In this document: piece by piece, positions 34,724 through 48,228 of the stretch | How the letters are laid out: each line of letters starts with the position of its first letter | How positions within the stretch are numbered: the first letter of the stretch is position 1 | NCBI GenBank assembly: GCA_036785705.1 | Contig: JAWUZG010001157.1 | Span: forward strand, 1 to 64,000 | Source: Acanthornis magna | Lineage: Eukaryota; Chordata; Aves; Passeriformes; Acanthizidae | DNA: 64,000 nucleotides | Reading direction: 5' to 3' | Made by a program: the position numbers and the translations under genes | The notes under the pieces: model-generated | What the model saw: the letters and a program-made list of their open reading frames with translations, nothing else | What the model was told of the DNA's origin: nothing | The model's database searches: none

Positions 34724-37700
34724 GCGCCTAGCCGGCTGAGGTGCGTCTTAGGCGACTAGAAGCCGAAGCGAGGTGCCGGAGAACGCGGAGCTGCTGTGCA
34801 CCCTGCATTTCACATCCAAACTGCACCGGCAGGCATAGCAGCATGCAGGCTCATCTCCAAAGGATGTTTCTCGCTGCTACGATGTTCTGGCAGCACCGGG
34901 ACACGGGGACAATGTGCAGAGAGAGAGGGAGCGAGAGAGAGAGAGAAACACTTTGCTCCAGCTTTAGACTTACAAAACTCGTGCAAGTTCAGCTCCCGGA
35001 GAAGGTAGCGTGCGTGAAGAATGTATTCTCCACGTAGCCTCTTCTGTTCGCATCTGTGCCGGACCGCAGAGAGCCGTCCGCTTCTTTCTCGCGCTTTGCG
35101 AGCTAAGAGCGCCTAGCCGGCTGAGGTGCGTCTTAGGCGGCTAGAAGCCGAAGCGAGGTGCCGGAGAACGCGGAGCTGCTGTGCACCCTGCATTTCACAT
35201 CCAAACTGCACCGGCAGGCATAGCAGCATGCAGGCTCATCTCCAAAGGATGTTTCTCGCTGCTACGATGTTCTGGCAGCACCGGGACACCGGGACAATGT
35301 GCAGAGAGAGAGGGAGCGAGAGAGAGAGAGAAACACTTTGCTCCAGCTTTAGACTTACAAAACTCGTGCAAGTTCAGCTCCCGGAGAAGGTAGCGTGCGT
35401 GGAGAATGTATTCTCCACGTAGCCTCTTCTGTTCGCATCTATGCCGGACCGCAGAGAGCCGTCCGCTTCTTTCTCGCGCTTTGCGAGCTAAGAGCGCCTA
35501 GCAGGCGAAGGTGCGACTTAGGCGGCTACAAGCCGAAGCGAGGTGCCAGAGAACGCGGAGCTGCTGTGCACCCTGCATTTCACATCCAAACTGCATCGAC
35601 AGGCATAGCAGCATGCAGGCTCATCTCCAAAGGATGTTTCTCGCTGCTACGATGTTCTGGCAGCACCGGGACACGGGCACAATGTGCAGAGAGAGAGGGA
35701 GCGAGAGAGAGAGAGAAACACTTTGCTCCAGCTTTAGACTTACAAAACTCGTGCAAGTTCAGCTCCCGGAGAAGGTAGCGTGCGTGGAGAATGTATTCTC
35801 CACGTAGCCTCTTCTGTTCGCATCTGTGCCGGACCGCAGAGAGCCGTCCGCTTCTTGCTCGCGCTTTGCGAGCTAAGAGCGCCTAGCCAGCGAAGGGGCA
35901 TCTTAGGCGGCTACAAGCCGAAGCGAGGTGCCGGAGGGCACGGAACTGCCGTGCACCCTGCATTTCACATCCAAACTGCACCGGCAGGCATAGCAGCATG
36001 CAGGCTCATCTCCAAAGGATGTTTCTCGCTGCTACGATGTTCTGGCAGCACCGGGACGCGGGGACAATGTGCAGAGAGAGAGAGGGAGCGAGAGAGAGAG
36101 AGAAACACTTTTCCCCAGCTTTAGTCTTACAAAACTCGTGCAGTTGCAGCTCGCGGAGAAGGCAGCGTGCGTGGAGAATGTGTTCTCCACGTAGCCTCTT
36201 CTGTTCGCATCTGTGCCGGACCGCAGAGAGCCGTCCGCTTCTTTCTCGCGCTTTGCGAGCTAAGAGCGCCTAGCCGGCTGAGGTGCGTCTTAGGCGGCTA
36301 CAAGCCGAAGCGAGGTGCCGGAGAACGCGGAGCTGCTGTGCACCCTGCATTTCACATCCAAACTGCACCGGCAGGCATAGCAGCATGCAGGCTCATCTCC
36401 AAAGGATGTTTCTCGCTGCTACGATGTTCTGGCAGCACCGGGACACTGGGACAATGTGCAGAGAGAGAGGGAGCGAGAGAGAGAGAGAAACACTTTTCCC
36501 CAGCTTTAGTCTTACAAAACTCGTGCAGTTGCAGCTCCCGGAGAAGGCAGCGTGCGTGGAGAATGTGTTCTCCACGTAGCCTCTTCTGTTCGCATCTGTG
36601 CCGGACCGCAGAGAGCCGTCCGCTTCTTGCTCGCGCTTTGCGAGCTAAGAGCGCCTAGCCGGCTGAGGTGCGTCTTAGGCGGCTACAAGCCGAAGCGAGG
36701 TGCCGGAGAATGCGGAGCTGCTGTGCACCCTGCATTTCACATCCAAACTGCACCGGCAGGCATAGCAGCATGCAGGCTCATCTCCAAAGGATGTTTCTCG
36801 CTGCTACGATGTTCTGGCAGCACCGGGACACGGGGACAATGTGCAGAGAGAGAGGGAGCGAGAGAGAGAGAGAGAAACACTTTGCCCCAGCTTTAGTCTT
36901 ACAAAACTCGTGCAGTTGCAGCTCCCGGAGAAGGCAGCGTGCGTGGAGAATGTGTTCTCCACGTAGCCTCTTCTGTTCGCATCTGTGCCGGACCGCAGAG
37001 AGCCGTCCGCTTCTTTCACGCTCTTTGCGAGCTAAGACCGCCTAGCCGGCTGAGGTGCGTCTTAGGCGGCTACAAGCCGAAGCGAGGTGCCGGAGAACGC
37101 GGAGCTGCTGTGCACCCTGCATTTCACATCCAAACTGCACCGGCAGGCATAGCAGCATGCAGGCTCATCTCCAAAGGATGTTTCTCGCTGCTACGATGTT
37201 CTGGCAGCACCGGGACACGGGGACAATGTGCAGAGAGAGAGGGAGCGAGAGAGAGAGAGAAACACTTTGCTCCAGCTTTAGACTTACAAAACTCGTGCAA
37301 GTTCAGCTCCCGGAGAAGGTAGCGTGCGTGGAGAATGTATTCTCCACGTAGCCTCTTCTGTTCGCATCTGTGCCGGACCGCAAAGAGCCGTCCGCTTCTT
37401 GCTCGCGCTTTGCGAGCTAAGAGCGCCTAGCCGGCGAAGGTGCGTCTTAGGCGGCTACAAGCCGAAGCGAGGTGCCGGAGAACGCGGAGCTGCTGTGCAC
37501 CCTGCATTTCACATCCAAACTGCACCGGCAGGCATAGCAGCATGCAGGCTCATCTCCAAAGGATGTTTCTCGCTGCTACGATGTTCTGGCAGCACCGGGA
37601 CACGGGGACAATGTGCAGAGAGAGAGGGAGCGAGAGAGAGAGAGAAACACTTTGCTCCAGCTTTAGACTTACAAAACTCGTGCAGTTGCAGCTCCCGGAG

Positions 37701-37807
37701 AAGGCAGCGTGCGTGGAGAATGTGTTCTCCACGTAGCCTCTTCTGTTCGCATCTGTGCCGGACCGCAGAGAGCCGTCCGCTTCTTTCTCGTGCTTTGCGA
37801 GCTAAGA
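34724..37807 (+). repeat. Higher-order block Y, copy 2 (M91-M98, 3,084 bp)
   Basis: Second copy of Y, 6,559 bp downstream of the first. M92-M98 appear identical by eye to M75-M81, including rare sites such as TGCGACTTAGG (35,513) and CCGCAAAGAGCC (near 37,380). Its first unit M91 has the CGACTAGAAG marker that begins each X block, with an A-type 3' part and the CGTGAAG palindrome variant. Confidence 0.93.
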
Positions 37808-40800
37808 GCGCCTAGCCGGCTGAGGTGCGTCTTAGGCGACTAGAAGCCGAAGCGAGGTGCCGGAGAACGCGGAGCTGCTGTGCACCCTGCATTTCACATC
37901 CAAACTGCACCGGCAGGCATAGCAGCATGCAGGCTCATCTCCAAAGGATGTTTCTCGCTGCTACGATGTTCTGGCAGCACCGGGACACGGGGACAATGTG
38001 CAGAGAGAGAGAGGGAGCGAGAGAGAGAGAGAAACACTTTTCCCCAGCTTTAGTCTTACAAAACTCGTGCAGTTGCAGCTCCCGGAGAAGGCAGCGTGCG
38101 TGGAGAATGTGTTCTCCACGTAGCCTCTTCTGTTCGCATCTGTGCCGGACCGCAGAGAGCCGTCCGCTTCTTTCTCGCGCTTTGCGAGCTAAGAGCGCCT
38201 AGCCGGCTGAGGTGCGTCTTAGGCGGCTACAAGCCGAAGCGAGGTGCCGGAGAACGCGGAGCTGCTGTGCACCCTGCATCTCACATCCAAACTGCACCGG
38301 CAGGCATAGCAGCATGCAGGCTCATCTCCAAAGGATGTTTCTCGCTGCTACGATGTTCTGGCAGCACCGGGACACGGGGACAATGTGCAGAGAGAGAGAG
38401 GGAGCGAGAGAGAGAGAGAAACACTTTTCCCCAGCTTTAGACTTACAAAACTCGTGCAGTTGCAGCTCCCGGAGAAGGCAGCGTGCGTGGAGAATGTGTT
38501 CTCCACGTAGCCTCTTCTGTTCGCATCTGTGCCGGACCGCAGAGAGCCGTCCGCTTCTTTCACGCTCTTTGCGAGCTAAGACCGCCTAGCCGGCTGAGGT
38601 GCGTCTTAGGCGGCTACAAGCCAAAGCGAGGTGCCGGAGAACGCGGAGCTGCTGTGCACCCTGCATTTCACATCCAAACTGCACCGGCAGGCATAGCAGC
38701 ATGCAGGCTCATCTCCAAAGGATGTTTCTCGCTGCTACGATGTTCTGGCAGCACCGGGACACGGGGACAATGTGCAGAGAGAGAGGGAGCGAGAGAGAGA
38801 GAGAAACACTTTGCTCCAGCTTTAGTCTTACAAAACTCGTGCAGTTGCAGCTCCCGGAGAAGGCAGCGTGCGTGGAGAATGTGTTCTCCACGTAGCCTCT
38901 TCTGTTCGCATCTGTGCCGGACCGCAGAGAGCCGTCCGCTTCTTTCTCGCGCTTTGCCAGCTAAGAGCGCCTAGCCGGCTGAGGTGCGTCTTAGGCGGCT
39001 ACAAGCAGAAGCGAGGTGCCGGAGAACGCGGAGCTGCTGTGCACCCTGCATTTCACATCCAAACTGCACCGGCAGGCATAGCAGCATGCAGGCTCATCTC
39101 CAAAGGATGTTTCTCGCTGCTACGATGTTCTGGCAGCACCGGGACACGGGGACAATGTGCAGAGAGAGAGGGAGCGAGAGAGAGAGAGAAACACTTTGCT
39201 CCAGCTTTAGACTTACAAAACTCGTGCAAGTTCAGCTCCCGGAGAAGGTAGCGTGCGTGGAGAATGTATTCTCCACGTAGCCTCTTCTGTTCGCATCTGT
39301 GCCGGACCGCAGAGAGCCGTCCGCTTCTTGCTCGCGCTTTGCGAGCTAAGAGCGCCTAGCCAGCGAAGGGGCATCTTAGGCGGCTACAAGCCGAAGCGAG
39401 GTGCCGGAGGGCACGGAACTGCCGTGCACCCTGCATTTCACATCCAAACTGCACCGGCAGGCATAGCAGCATGCAGGCTCATCTCCAAAGGATGTTTCTC
39501 GCTGCTACGATGTTCTGGCAGCACCGGGACGCGGGGACAATGTGCAGAGAGAGAGAGGGAGCGAGAGAGAGAGAGAAACACTTTTCCCCAGCTTTAGTCT
39601 TACAAAACTCGTGCAGTTGCAGCTCGCGGAGAAGGCAGCGTGCGTGGAGAATGTGTTCTCCACGTAGCCTCTTCTGTTCGCATCTGTGCCGGACCGCAGA
39701 GAGCCGTCCGCTTCTTTCTCGCGCTTTGCGAGCTAAGAGCGCCTAGCCGGCTGAGGTGCGTCTTAGGCGGCTACAAGCCGAAGCGAGGTGCCGGAGAACG
39801 CGGAGCTGCTGTGCACCCTGCATTTCACATCCAAACTGCACCGGCAGGCATAGCAGCATGCAGGCTCATCTCCAAAGGATGTTTCTCGCTGCTACGATGT
39901 TCTGGCAGCACCGGGACACGGGGACAATGTGCAGAGAGAGAGGGAGCGAGAGAGAGAGAGAGAAACACTTTGCCCCAGCTTTAGTCTTACAAAACTCGTG
40001 CAGTTGCAGCTCCCGGAGAAGGCAGCGTGCGTGGAGAATGTGTTCTCCACGTAGCCTCTTCTGTTCGCATCTGTGCCGGACCGCAGAGAGCCGTCCGCTT
40101 CTTTCACGCTCTTTGCGAGCTAAGACCGCCTAGCCGGCTGAGGTGCGTCTTAGGCGGCTACAAGCCGAAGCGAGGTGCCGGAGAATGCGGAGCTGCTGTG
40201 CACCCTGCATTTCACATCCAAACTGCACCGACAGGCATAGCAGCATGCAGGCTCATCTCCAAAGGATGTTTCTCGCTGCTACGATGTTCTGGCAGCACCG
40301 GGACACGGGGACAATGTGCAGAGAGAGAGGGAGCGAGAGAGAGAGAGAGAAACACTTTGCTCCAGCTTTAGTCTTACAAAACTCGTGCAGTTGCAGCTCC
40401 CGGAGAAGGCAGCGTGCGTGGAGAATGTGTTTTCCACGTAGCCTCTTCTGTTCGCATCTGTGCCGGACCGCAGAGAGCCGTCCGCTTCTTTCTCGCGCTT
40501 TGCGAGCTAAGAGCGCCTAGCCGGCTGAGGTGCGTCTTAGGCGGCTACAAGCCGAAGCGAGGTGCCGGAGAACGCGGAGCTGCTGTGCACCCTGCATTTC
40601 ACATCCAAACTGCACCGGCAGGCATAGCAGCATGCAGGCTCATCTCCAAAGGATGTTTCTCGCTGCTACGATGTTCTGGCAGCACCGGGACACGGGGACA
40701 ATGTGCAGAGAGAGAGGGAGCGAGAGAGAGAGAGAAACACTTTGCTCCAGCTTTAGACTTACAAAACTCGTGCAAGTTCAGCTCCCGGAGAAGGTAGCGT

Positions 40801-41282
40801 GCGTGGAGAATGTATTCTCCACGTAGCCTCTTCTGTTCGCATCTGTGCCGGACCGCAAAGAGCCGTCCGCTTCTTGCTCGCGCTTTGCGAGCTAAGAGCG
40901 CCTAGCCGGCGAAGGTGCGTCTTAGGCGGCTACAAGCCGAAGCGAGGTGCCGGAGAACGCGGAGCTGCTGTGCACCCTGCATTTCACATCCAAACTGCAC
41001 CGGCAGGCATAGCAGCATGCAGGCTCATCTCCAAAGGATGTTTCTCGCTGCTACGATGTTCTGGCAGCACCGGGACACGGGGACAATGTGCAGAGAGAGA
41101 GGGAGCGAGAGAGAGAGAGAAACACTTTGCTCCAGCTTTAGTCTTACAAAACTCGTGCAGTTGCAGCTCCCGGAGAAGGCAGCGTGCGTGGAGAATGTGT
41201 TCTCCACGTAGCCTCTTCTGTTCGCATCTGTGCCGGACCGCAGAGAGCCGTCCGCTTCTTTCTCGTGCTTTGCGAGCTAAGA
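37808..41282 (+). repeat. Higher-order block X, copy 2 (M99-M107, 3,475 bp)
   Basis: Second copy of X. Homology to the upstream 17-monomer unit continues into the first half of M108, to about 41,485. There the sequence switches from M91-like to M82/M99-like (expanded left GA block and ACTTTTCCCC), marking the end of the 17-monomer periodicity. Confidence 0.93.
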
Positions 41283-44200
41283 GCGCCTAGCCGGCTGAGG
41301 TGCGTCTTAGGCGACTAGAAGCCGAAGCGAGGTGCCGGAGAACGCGGAGCTGCTGTGCACCCTGCATTTCACATCCAAACTGCACCGGCAGGCATAGCAG
41401 CATGCAGGCTCATCTCCAAAGGATGTTTCTCGCTGCTACGATGTTCTGGCAGCACCGGGACACGGGGACAATGTGCAGAGAGAGAGAGGGAGCGAGAGAG
41501 AGAGAGAAACACTTTTCCCCAGCTTTAGTCTTACAAAACTCGTGCAGTTGCAGCTCCCGGAGAAGGCAGCGTGCGTGGAGAATGTGTTCTCCACGTAGCC
41601 TCTTCTGTTCGCATCTGTGCCGGACCGCAGAGAGCCGTCCGCTTCTTTCTCGCGCTTTGCGAGCTAAGAGCGCCTAGCCGGCTGAGGTGCGTCTTAGGCG
41701 GCTACAAGCCGAAGCGAGGTGCCGGAGAACGCGGAGCTGCTGTGCACCCTGCATCTCACATCCAAACTGCACCGGCAGGCATAGCAGCATGCAGGCTCAT
41801 CTCCAAAGGATGTTTCTCGCTGCTACGATGTTCTGGCAGCACCGGGACACGGGGACAATGTGCAGAGAGAGAGAGGGAGCGAGAGAGAGAGAGAAACACT
41901 TTTCCCCAGCTTTAGACTTACAAAACTCGTGCAGTTGCAGCTCCCGGAGAAGGCAGCGTGCGTGGAGAATGTGTTCTCCACGTAGCCTCTTCTGTTCGCA
42001 TCTGTGCCGGACCGCAGAGAGCCGTCCGCTTCTTTCACGCTCTTTGCGAGCTAAGACCGCCTAGCCGGCTGAGGTGCGTCTTAGGCGGCTACAAGCCAAA
42101 GCGAGGTGCCGGAGAACGCGGAGCTGCTGTGCACCCTGCATTTCACATCCAAACTGCACCGGCAGGCATAGCAGCATGCAGGCTCATCTCCAAAGGATGT
42201 TTCTCGCTGCTACGATGTTCTGGCAGCACCGGGACACGGGGACAATGTGCAGAGAGAGAGGGAGCGAGAGAGAGAGAGAAACACTTTGCTCCAGCTTTAG
42301 TCTTACAAAACTCGTGCAGTTGCAGCTCCCGGAGAAGGCAGCGTGCGTGGAGAATGTGTTCTCCACGTAGCCTCTTCTGTTCGCATCTGTGCCGGACCGC
42401 AGAGAGCCGTCCGCTTCTTTCTCGCGCTTTGCGAGCTAAGAGCGCCTAGCCGGCTGAGGTGCGTCTTAGGCGGCTACAAGCAGAAGCGAGGTGCCGGAGA
42501 ACGCGGAGCTGCTGTGCACCCTGCATTTCACATCCAAACTGCACCGGCAGGCATAGCAGCATGCAGGCTCATCTCCAAAGGATGTTTCTCGCTGCTACGA
42601 TGTTCTGGCAGCACCGGGACACGGGGACAATGTGCAGAGAGAGAGGGAGCGAGAGAGAGAGAGAAACACTTTGCTCCAGCTTTAGACTTACAAAACTCGT
42701 GCAAGTTCAGCTCCCGGAGAAGGTAGCGTGCGTGGAGAATGTATTCTCCACGTAGCCTCTTCTGTTCGCATCTGTGCCGGACCGCAGAGAGCCGTCCGCT
42801 TCTTGCTCGCGCTTTGCGAGCTAAGAGCGCCTAGCCAGCGAAGGGGCATCTTAGGCGGCTACAAGCCGAAGCGAGGTGCCGGAGGGCACGGAACTGCCGT
42901 GCACCCTGCATTTCACATCCAAACTGCACCGGCAGGCATAGCAGCATGCAGGCTCATCTCCAAAGGATGTTTCTCGCTGCTACGATGTTCTGGCAGCACC
43001 GGGACGCGGGGACAATGTGCAGAGAGAGAGAGGGAGCGAGAGAGAGAGAGAAACACTTTTCCCCAGCTTTAGTCTTACAAAACTCGTGCAGTTGCAGCTC
43101 GCGGAGAAGGCAGCGTGCGTGGAGAATGTGTTCTCCACGTAGCCTCTTCTGTTCGCATCTGTGCCGGACCGCAGAGAGCCGTCCGCTTCTTTCTCGCGCT
43201 TTGCGAGCTAAGAGCGCCTAGCCGGCTGAGGTGCGTCTTAGGCGGCTACAAGCCGAAGCGAGGTGCCGGAGAACGCGGAGCTGCTGTGCACCCTGCATTT
43301 CACATCCAAACTGCACCGGCAGGCATAGCAGCATGCAGGCTCATCTCCAAAGGATGTTTCTCGCTGCTACGATGTTCTGGCAGCACCGGGACACTGGGAC
43401 AATGTGCAGAGAGAGAGGGAGCGAGAGAGAGAGAGAAACACTTTGCTCCAGCTTTCGACTTACAAAACTCATGCAAGTTCAGCTCCCGGAGAAGGTAGCG
43501 TGCGTGGAGAATGTATTCTCCACGTAGCCTCTTCTGTTCGCATCTGTGCCGGACCGCAGAGAGCCGTCCGCTTCTTTCTCGCGCTTTGCGAGCTAAGAGC
43601 GCCTAGCCGGCTGAGGTGCATCTTAGGCGGCTAGAAGCCGAAGCGAGGTGCCGGAGAACGCGGAGCTGCTGTGCACCCTGCATTTCACATCCAAACTGCA
43701 CCGACAGGCATAGCAGCATGCAGGCTCATCTCCAAAGGATGTTTCTCGCTGCTACGATGTTCTGCCAGCACCGGGACACGGGCACAATGTGCAGAGAGAG
43801 AGGGAGCGAGAGAGAGAGAGAAACACTTTGCTTCAGCTTTAGACTTACAAAACTCGTGCAAGTTCAGCTCCCGGAGAAGGTAGCGTGCGTGGAGAATGTA
43901 TTCTCCACGTAGCCTCTTCTGTTCGCATCTGTGCCGGACCGCAGAGAGCCGTCCGCTTCTTGCTCGCGCTTTGCGAGCTAAGAGCGCCTAGCCAGCGAAG
44001 GTGCATCTTAGGCGGCTACAAGCCGAAGCGAGGTGCCGGAGGGCACGGAACTGCTGTGCACCCTGCATTTCACATCCAAACTGCACCGGCAGGCATAGCA
44101 GCATGCAGGCTCATCTCCAAAGGATGTTTCTCGCTGCTACGATGTTCTGGCAGCACCGGGACACGGGGACAATGTGCAGAGAGAGAGAGGGAGCGAGAGA

Positions 44201-45914
44201 GAGAGAGAAACACTTTTCCCCAGCTTTAGTCTTACAAAACTCGTGCAGTTGCAGCTCCCGGAGAAGGCAGCGTGCGTGGAGAATGTGTTCTCCACGTAGC
44301 CTCTTCTGTTCGCATCTGTGCCGGACCGCAGAGAGCCGTCCGCTTCTTGCTCGCGCTTTGCGAGCTAAGAGCGCCTAGCCGGCTGAGGTGCGTCTTAGGC
44401 GGCTACAAGCCGAAGCGAGGTGCCGGAGAACGCGGAGCTGCTGTGCACCCTGCATTTCACATCCAAACTGCACCGGCAGGCATAGCAGCATGCAGGCTCA
44501 TCTCCAAAGGATGTTTCTCGCTGCTACGATGTTCTGGCAGCACCGGGACACGGGGACAATGTGCAGAGAGAGAGGGAGCGAGAGAGAGAGAGAGAAACAC
44601 TTTGCCCCAGCTTTAGTCTTACAAAACTCGTGCAGTTGCAGCTCCCGGAGAAGGCAGCGTGCGTGGAGAATGTGTTCTCCACGTAGCCTCTTCTGTTCGC
44701 ATCTGTGCCGGACCGCAGAGAGCCGTCCGCTTCTTTCACGCTCTTTGCGAGCTAAGAGCGCCTAGCCGGCTGAGGTGCGTCTTAGGCGGCTACAAGCCAA
44801 AGCGAGGTGCCGGAGAACACGGAGCTGCTGTGCACCCTGCATTTCACATCCAAACTGCACCGACAGGCATAGCAGCATGCAGGCTCATCTCCAAAGGATG
44901 TTTCTCGCTGCTACGATGTTCTGGCAGCACCGGGACACGGGGACAATGTGCAGAGAGAGAGGGAGCGAGAGAGAGAGAGAGAAACACTTTGCTCCAGCTT
45001 TAGTCTTACAAAACTCGTGCAGTTGCAGCTCCCGGAGAAGGCAGCGTGCGTGGAGAATGTGTTCTCCACGTAGCCTCTTCTGTTCGCATCTGTGCCGGAC
45101 CGCAGAGAGCCGTCCGCTTCTTTCTCGCGCTTTGCGAGCTAAGAGCGCCTAGCCGGCTGAGGTGCGTCTTAGGCGGCTACAAGCCGAAGCGAGGTGCCGG
45201 AGAACGCGGAGCTGCTGTGCACCCTGCATTTCACATCCAAACTGCACCGGCAGGCATAGCAGCATGCAGGCTCATCTCCAAAGGATGTTTCTCGCTGCTA
45301 CGATGTTCTGGCAGCACCGGGACACGGGGACAATGTGCAGAGAGAGAGGGAGCGAGAGAGAGAGAGAAACACTTTGCTCCAGCTTTAGACTTACAAAACT
45401 CGTGCAAGTTCAGCTCCCGGAGAAGGTAGCGTGCGTGGAGAATGTATTCTCCACGTAGCCTCTTCTGTTCGCATCTGTGCCGGACCGCAAAGAGCCGTCC
45501 GCTTCTTGCTCGCGCTTTGCGAGCTAAGAGCGCCTAGCCGGCGAAGGTGCGTCTTAGGCGGCTACAAGCCGAAGCGAGGTGCCGGAGAACGCGGAGCTGC
45601 TGTGCACCCTGCATTTCACATCCAAACTGCACCGGCAGGCATAGCAGCATGCAGGCTCATCTCCAAAGGATGTTTCTCGCTGCTACGATGTTCTGGCAGC
45701 ACCGGGACACGGGGACAATGTGCAGAGAGAGAGGGAGCGAGAGAGAGAGAGAAACACTTTGCTCCAGCTTTAGTCTTACAAAACTCGTGCAGTTGCAGCT
45801 CCCGGAGAAGGCAGCGTGCGTGGAGAATGTGTTCTCCACGTAGCCTCTTCTGTTCGCATCTGTGCCGGACCGCAGAGAGCCGTCCGCTTCTTTCTCGTGC
45901 TTTGCGAGCTAAGA
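41283..45914 (+). repeat. Expanded block X' (M108-M119, 4,632 bp)
   Basis: A derivative of X with 12 monomers. M108-M112 follow M99-M103 at an offset of 3,475 bp, and M116-M119 follow M104-M107 at 4,632 bp. The difference of 1,157 bp is three extra monomers, M113-M115. M113 has CACTGGG like M95 and ACTCATGC like M67, and M115 is an R/TGCATC unit like M68, so the insert resembles material from 25.5-27 kb. Two small differences from X copy 2 were seen: TTTGCGAGC at about 42,433 where X has TTTGCCAGC, and AACACGG with CAAGCCAAAG in M117 as in M44. Confidence 0.88.
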
Positions 45915-48228
45915 GCGCCTAGCCGGCTGAGGTGCGTCTTAGGCGACTAGAAGCCGAAGCGAGGTGCCGGAGAACGCGGAGCTGCTGTGCACCCTGCATT
46001 TCACATCCAAACTGCACCGGCAGGCATAGCAGCATGCAGGCTCATCTCCAAAGGATGTTTCTCGCTGCTACGATGTTCTGGCAGCACCGGGACACGGGGA
46101 CAATGTGCAGAGAGAGAGAGGGAGCGAGAGAGAGAGAGAAACACTTTTCCCCAGCTTTAGTCTTACAAAACTCGTGCAGTTGCAGCTCCCGGAGAAGGCA
46201 GCGTGCGTGGAGAATGTGTTCTCCACGTAGCCTCTTCTGTTCGCATCTGTGCCGGACCGCAGAGAGCCGTCCGCTTCTTTCTCGCGCTTTGCGAGCTAAG
46301 AGCGCCTAGCCGGCTGAGGTGCGTCTTAGGCGGCTACAAGCCGAAGCGAGGTGCCGGAGAACGCGGAGCTGCTGTGCACCCTGCATCTCACATCCAAACT
46401 GCACCGGCAGGCATAGCAGCATGCAGGCTCATCTCCAAAGGATGTTTCTCGCTGCTACGATGTTCTGGCAGCACCGGGACACGGGGACAATGTGCAGAGA
46501 GAGAGAGGGAGCGAGAGAGAGAGAGAAACACTTTTCCCCAGCTTTAGTCTTACAAAACTCGTGCAGTTGCAGCTCCCGGAGAAGGCAGCGTGCGTGGAGA
46601 ATGTGTTCTCCACGTAGCCTCTTCTGTTCGCATCTGTGCCGGACCGCAGAGAGCCGTCCGCTTCTTTCACGCTCTTTGCGAGCTAAGACCGCCTAGCCGG
46701 CTGAGGTGCGTCTTAGGCGGCTACAAGCCAAAGCGAGGTGCCGGAGAACGCGGAGCTGCTGTGCACCCTGCATTTCACATCCAAACTGCACCGGCAGGCA
46801 TAGCAGCATGCAGGCTCATCTCCAAAGGATGTTTCTCGCTGCTACGATGTTCTGGCAGCACCGGGACACGGGGACAATGTGCAGAGAGAGAGGGAGCGAG
46901 AGAGAGAGAGAAACACTTTGCTCCAGCTTTAGTCTTACAAAACTCGTGCAGTTGCAGCTCCCGGAGAAGGCAGCGTGCGTGGAGAATGTGTTCTCCACGT
47001 AGCCTCTTCTGTTCGCATCTGTGCCGGACCGCAGAGAGCCGTCCGCTTCTTTCTCGCGCTTTGCGAGCTAAGAGCGCCTAGCCGGCTGAGGTGCGTCTTA
47101 GGCGGCTACAAGCAGAAGCGAGGTGCCGGAGAACGCGGAGCTGCTGTGCACCCTGCATTTCACATCCAAACTGCACCGGCAGGCATAGCAGCATGCAGGC
47201 TCATCTCCAAAGGATGTTTCTCGCTGCTACGATGTTCTGGCAGCACCGGGACACGGGGACAATGTGCAGAGAGAGAGGGAGCGAGAGAGAGAGAGAAACA
47301 CTTTGCTCCAGCTTTAGACTTACAAAACTCGTGCAAGTTCAGCTCCCGGAGAAGGTAGCGTGCGTGGAGAATGTATTCTCCACGTAGCCTCTTCTGTTCG
47401 CATCTGTGCCGGACCGCAGAGAGCCGTCCGCTTCTTGCTCGCGCTTTGCGAGCTAAGAGCGCCTAGCGGGCTGAGGTGCGTCTTAGGCGGCTACAAGCCA
47501 AAGCGAGGTGCCGGAGAACGCGGAGCTGCTGTGCACCCTGCATTTCACATCCAAACTGCACCGGCAGGCATAGCAGCATGCAGGCTCATCTCCAAAGGAT
47601 GTTTCTCGCTGCTACGATGTTCTGGCAGCACCGGGACACGGGGACAATGTGCAGAGAGAGAGGGAGCGAGAGAGAGAGAGAAACACTTTGCTCCAGCTTT
47701 AGTCTTACAAAACTCGTGCAGTTGCAGCTCCCGGAGAAGGCAGCGTGCGTGGAGAATGTGTTCTCCACGTAGCCTCTTCTGTTCGCATCTGTGCCGGACC
47801 GCAGAGAGCCGTCCGCTTCTTTCTCGCGCTTTGCGAGCTAAGAGCGCCTAGCCGGCTGAGGTGCGTCTTAGGCGGCTACAAGCAGAAGCGAGGTGCCGGA
47901 GAACGCGGAGCTGCTGTGCACCCTGCATTTCACATCCAAACTGCACCGGCAGGCATAGCAGCATGCAGGCTCATCTCCAAAGGATGTTTCTCGCTGCTAC
48001 GATGTTCTGGCAGCACCGGGACACGGGGACAATGTGCAGAGAGAGAGGGAGCGAGAGAGAGAGAGAAACACTTTGCTCCAGCTTTAGACTTACAAAACTC
48101 GTGCAAGTTCAGCTCCCGGAGAAGGTAGCGTGCGTGGAGAATGTATTCTCCACGTAGCCTCTTCTGTTCGCATCTGTGCCGGACCGCAGAGAGCCGTCCG
48201 CTTCTTGCTCGCGCTTTGCGAGCTAAGA
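45915..48228 (+). repeat. Partial block X (M120-M123) plus 770-bp dimer duplication (M124-M125)
   Basis: M120-M123 repeat the four-unit head of X (M108-M111) at an offset of 4,632 bp. M124 (CAAGCCAAAG) and M125 (CAAGCAGAAG) then repeat M122-M123 at an offset of 770 bp. M124 begins with CTAGCGGGCTG, a variant seen only here. The series shows amplification at single-monomer, dimer and block scale in one place. Confidence 0.88.
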
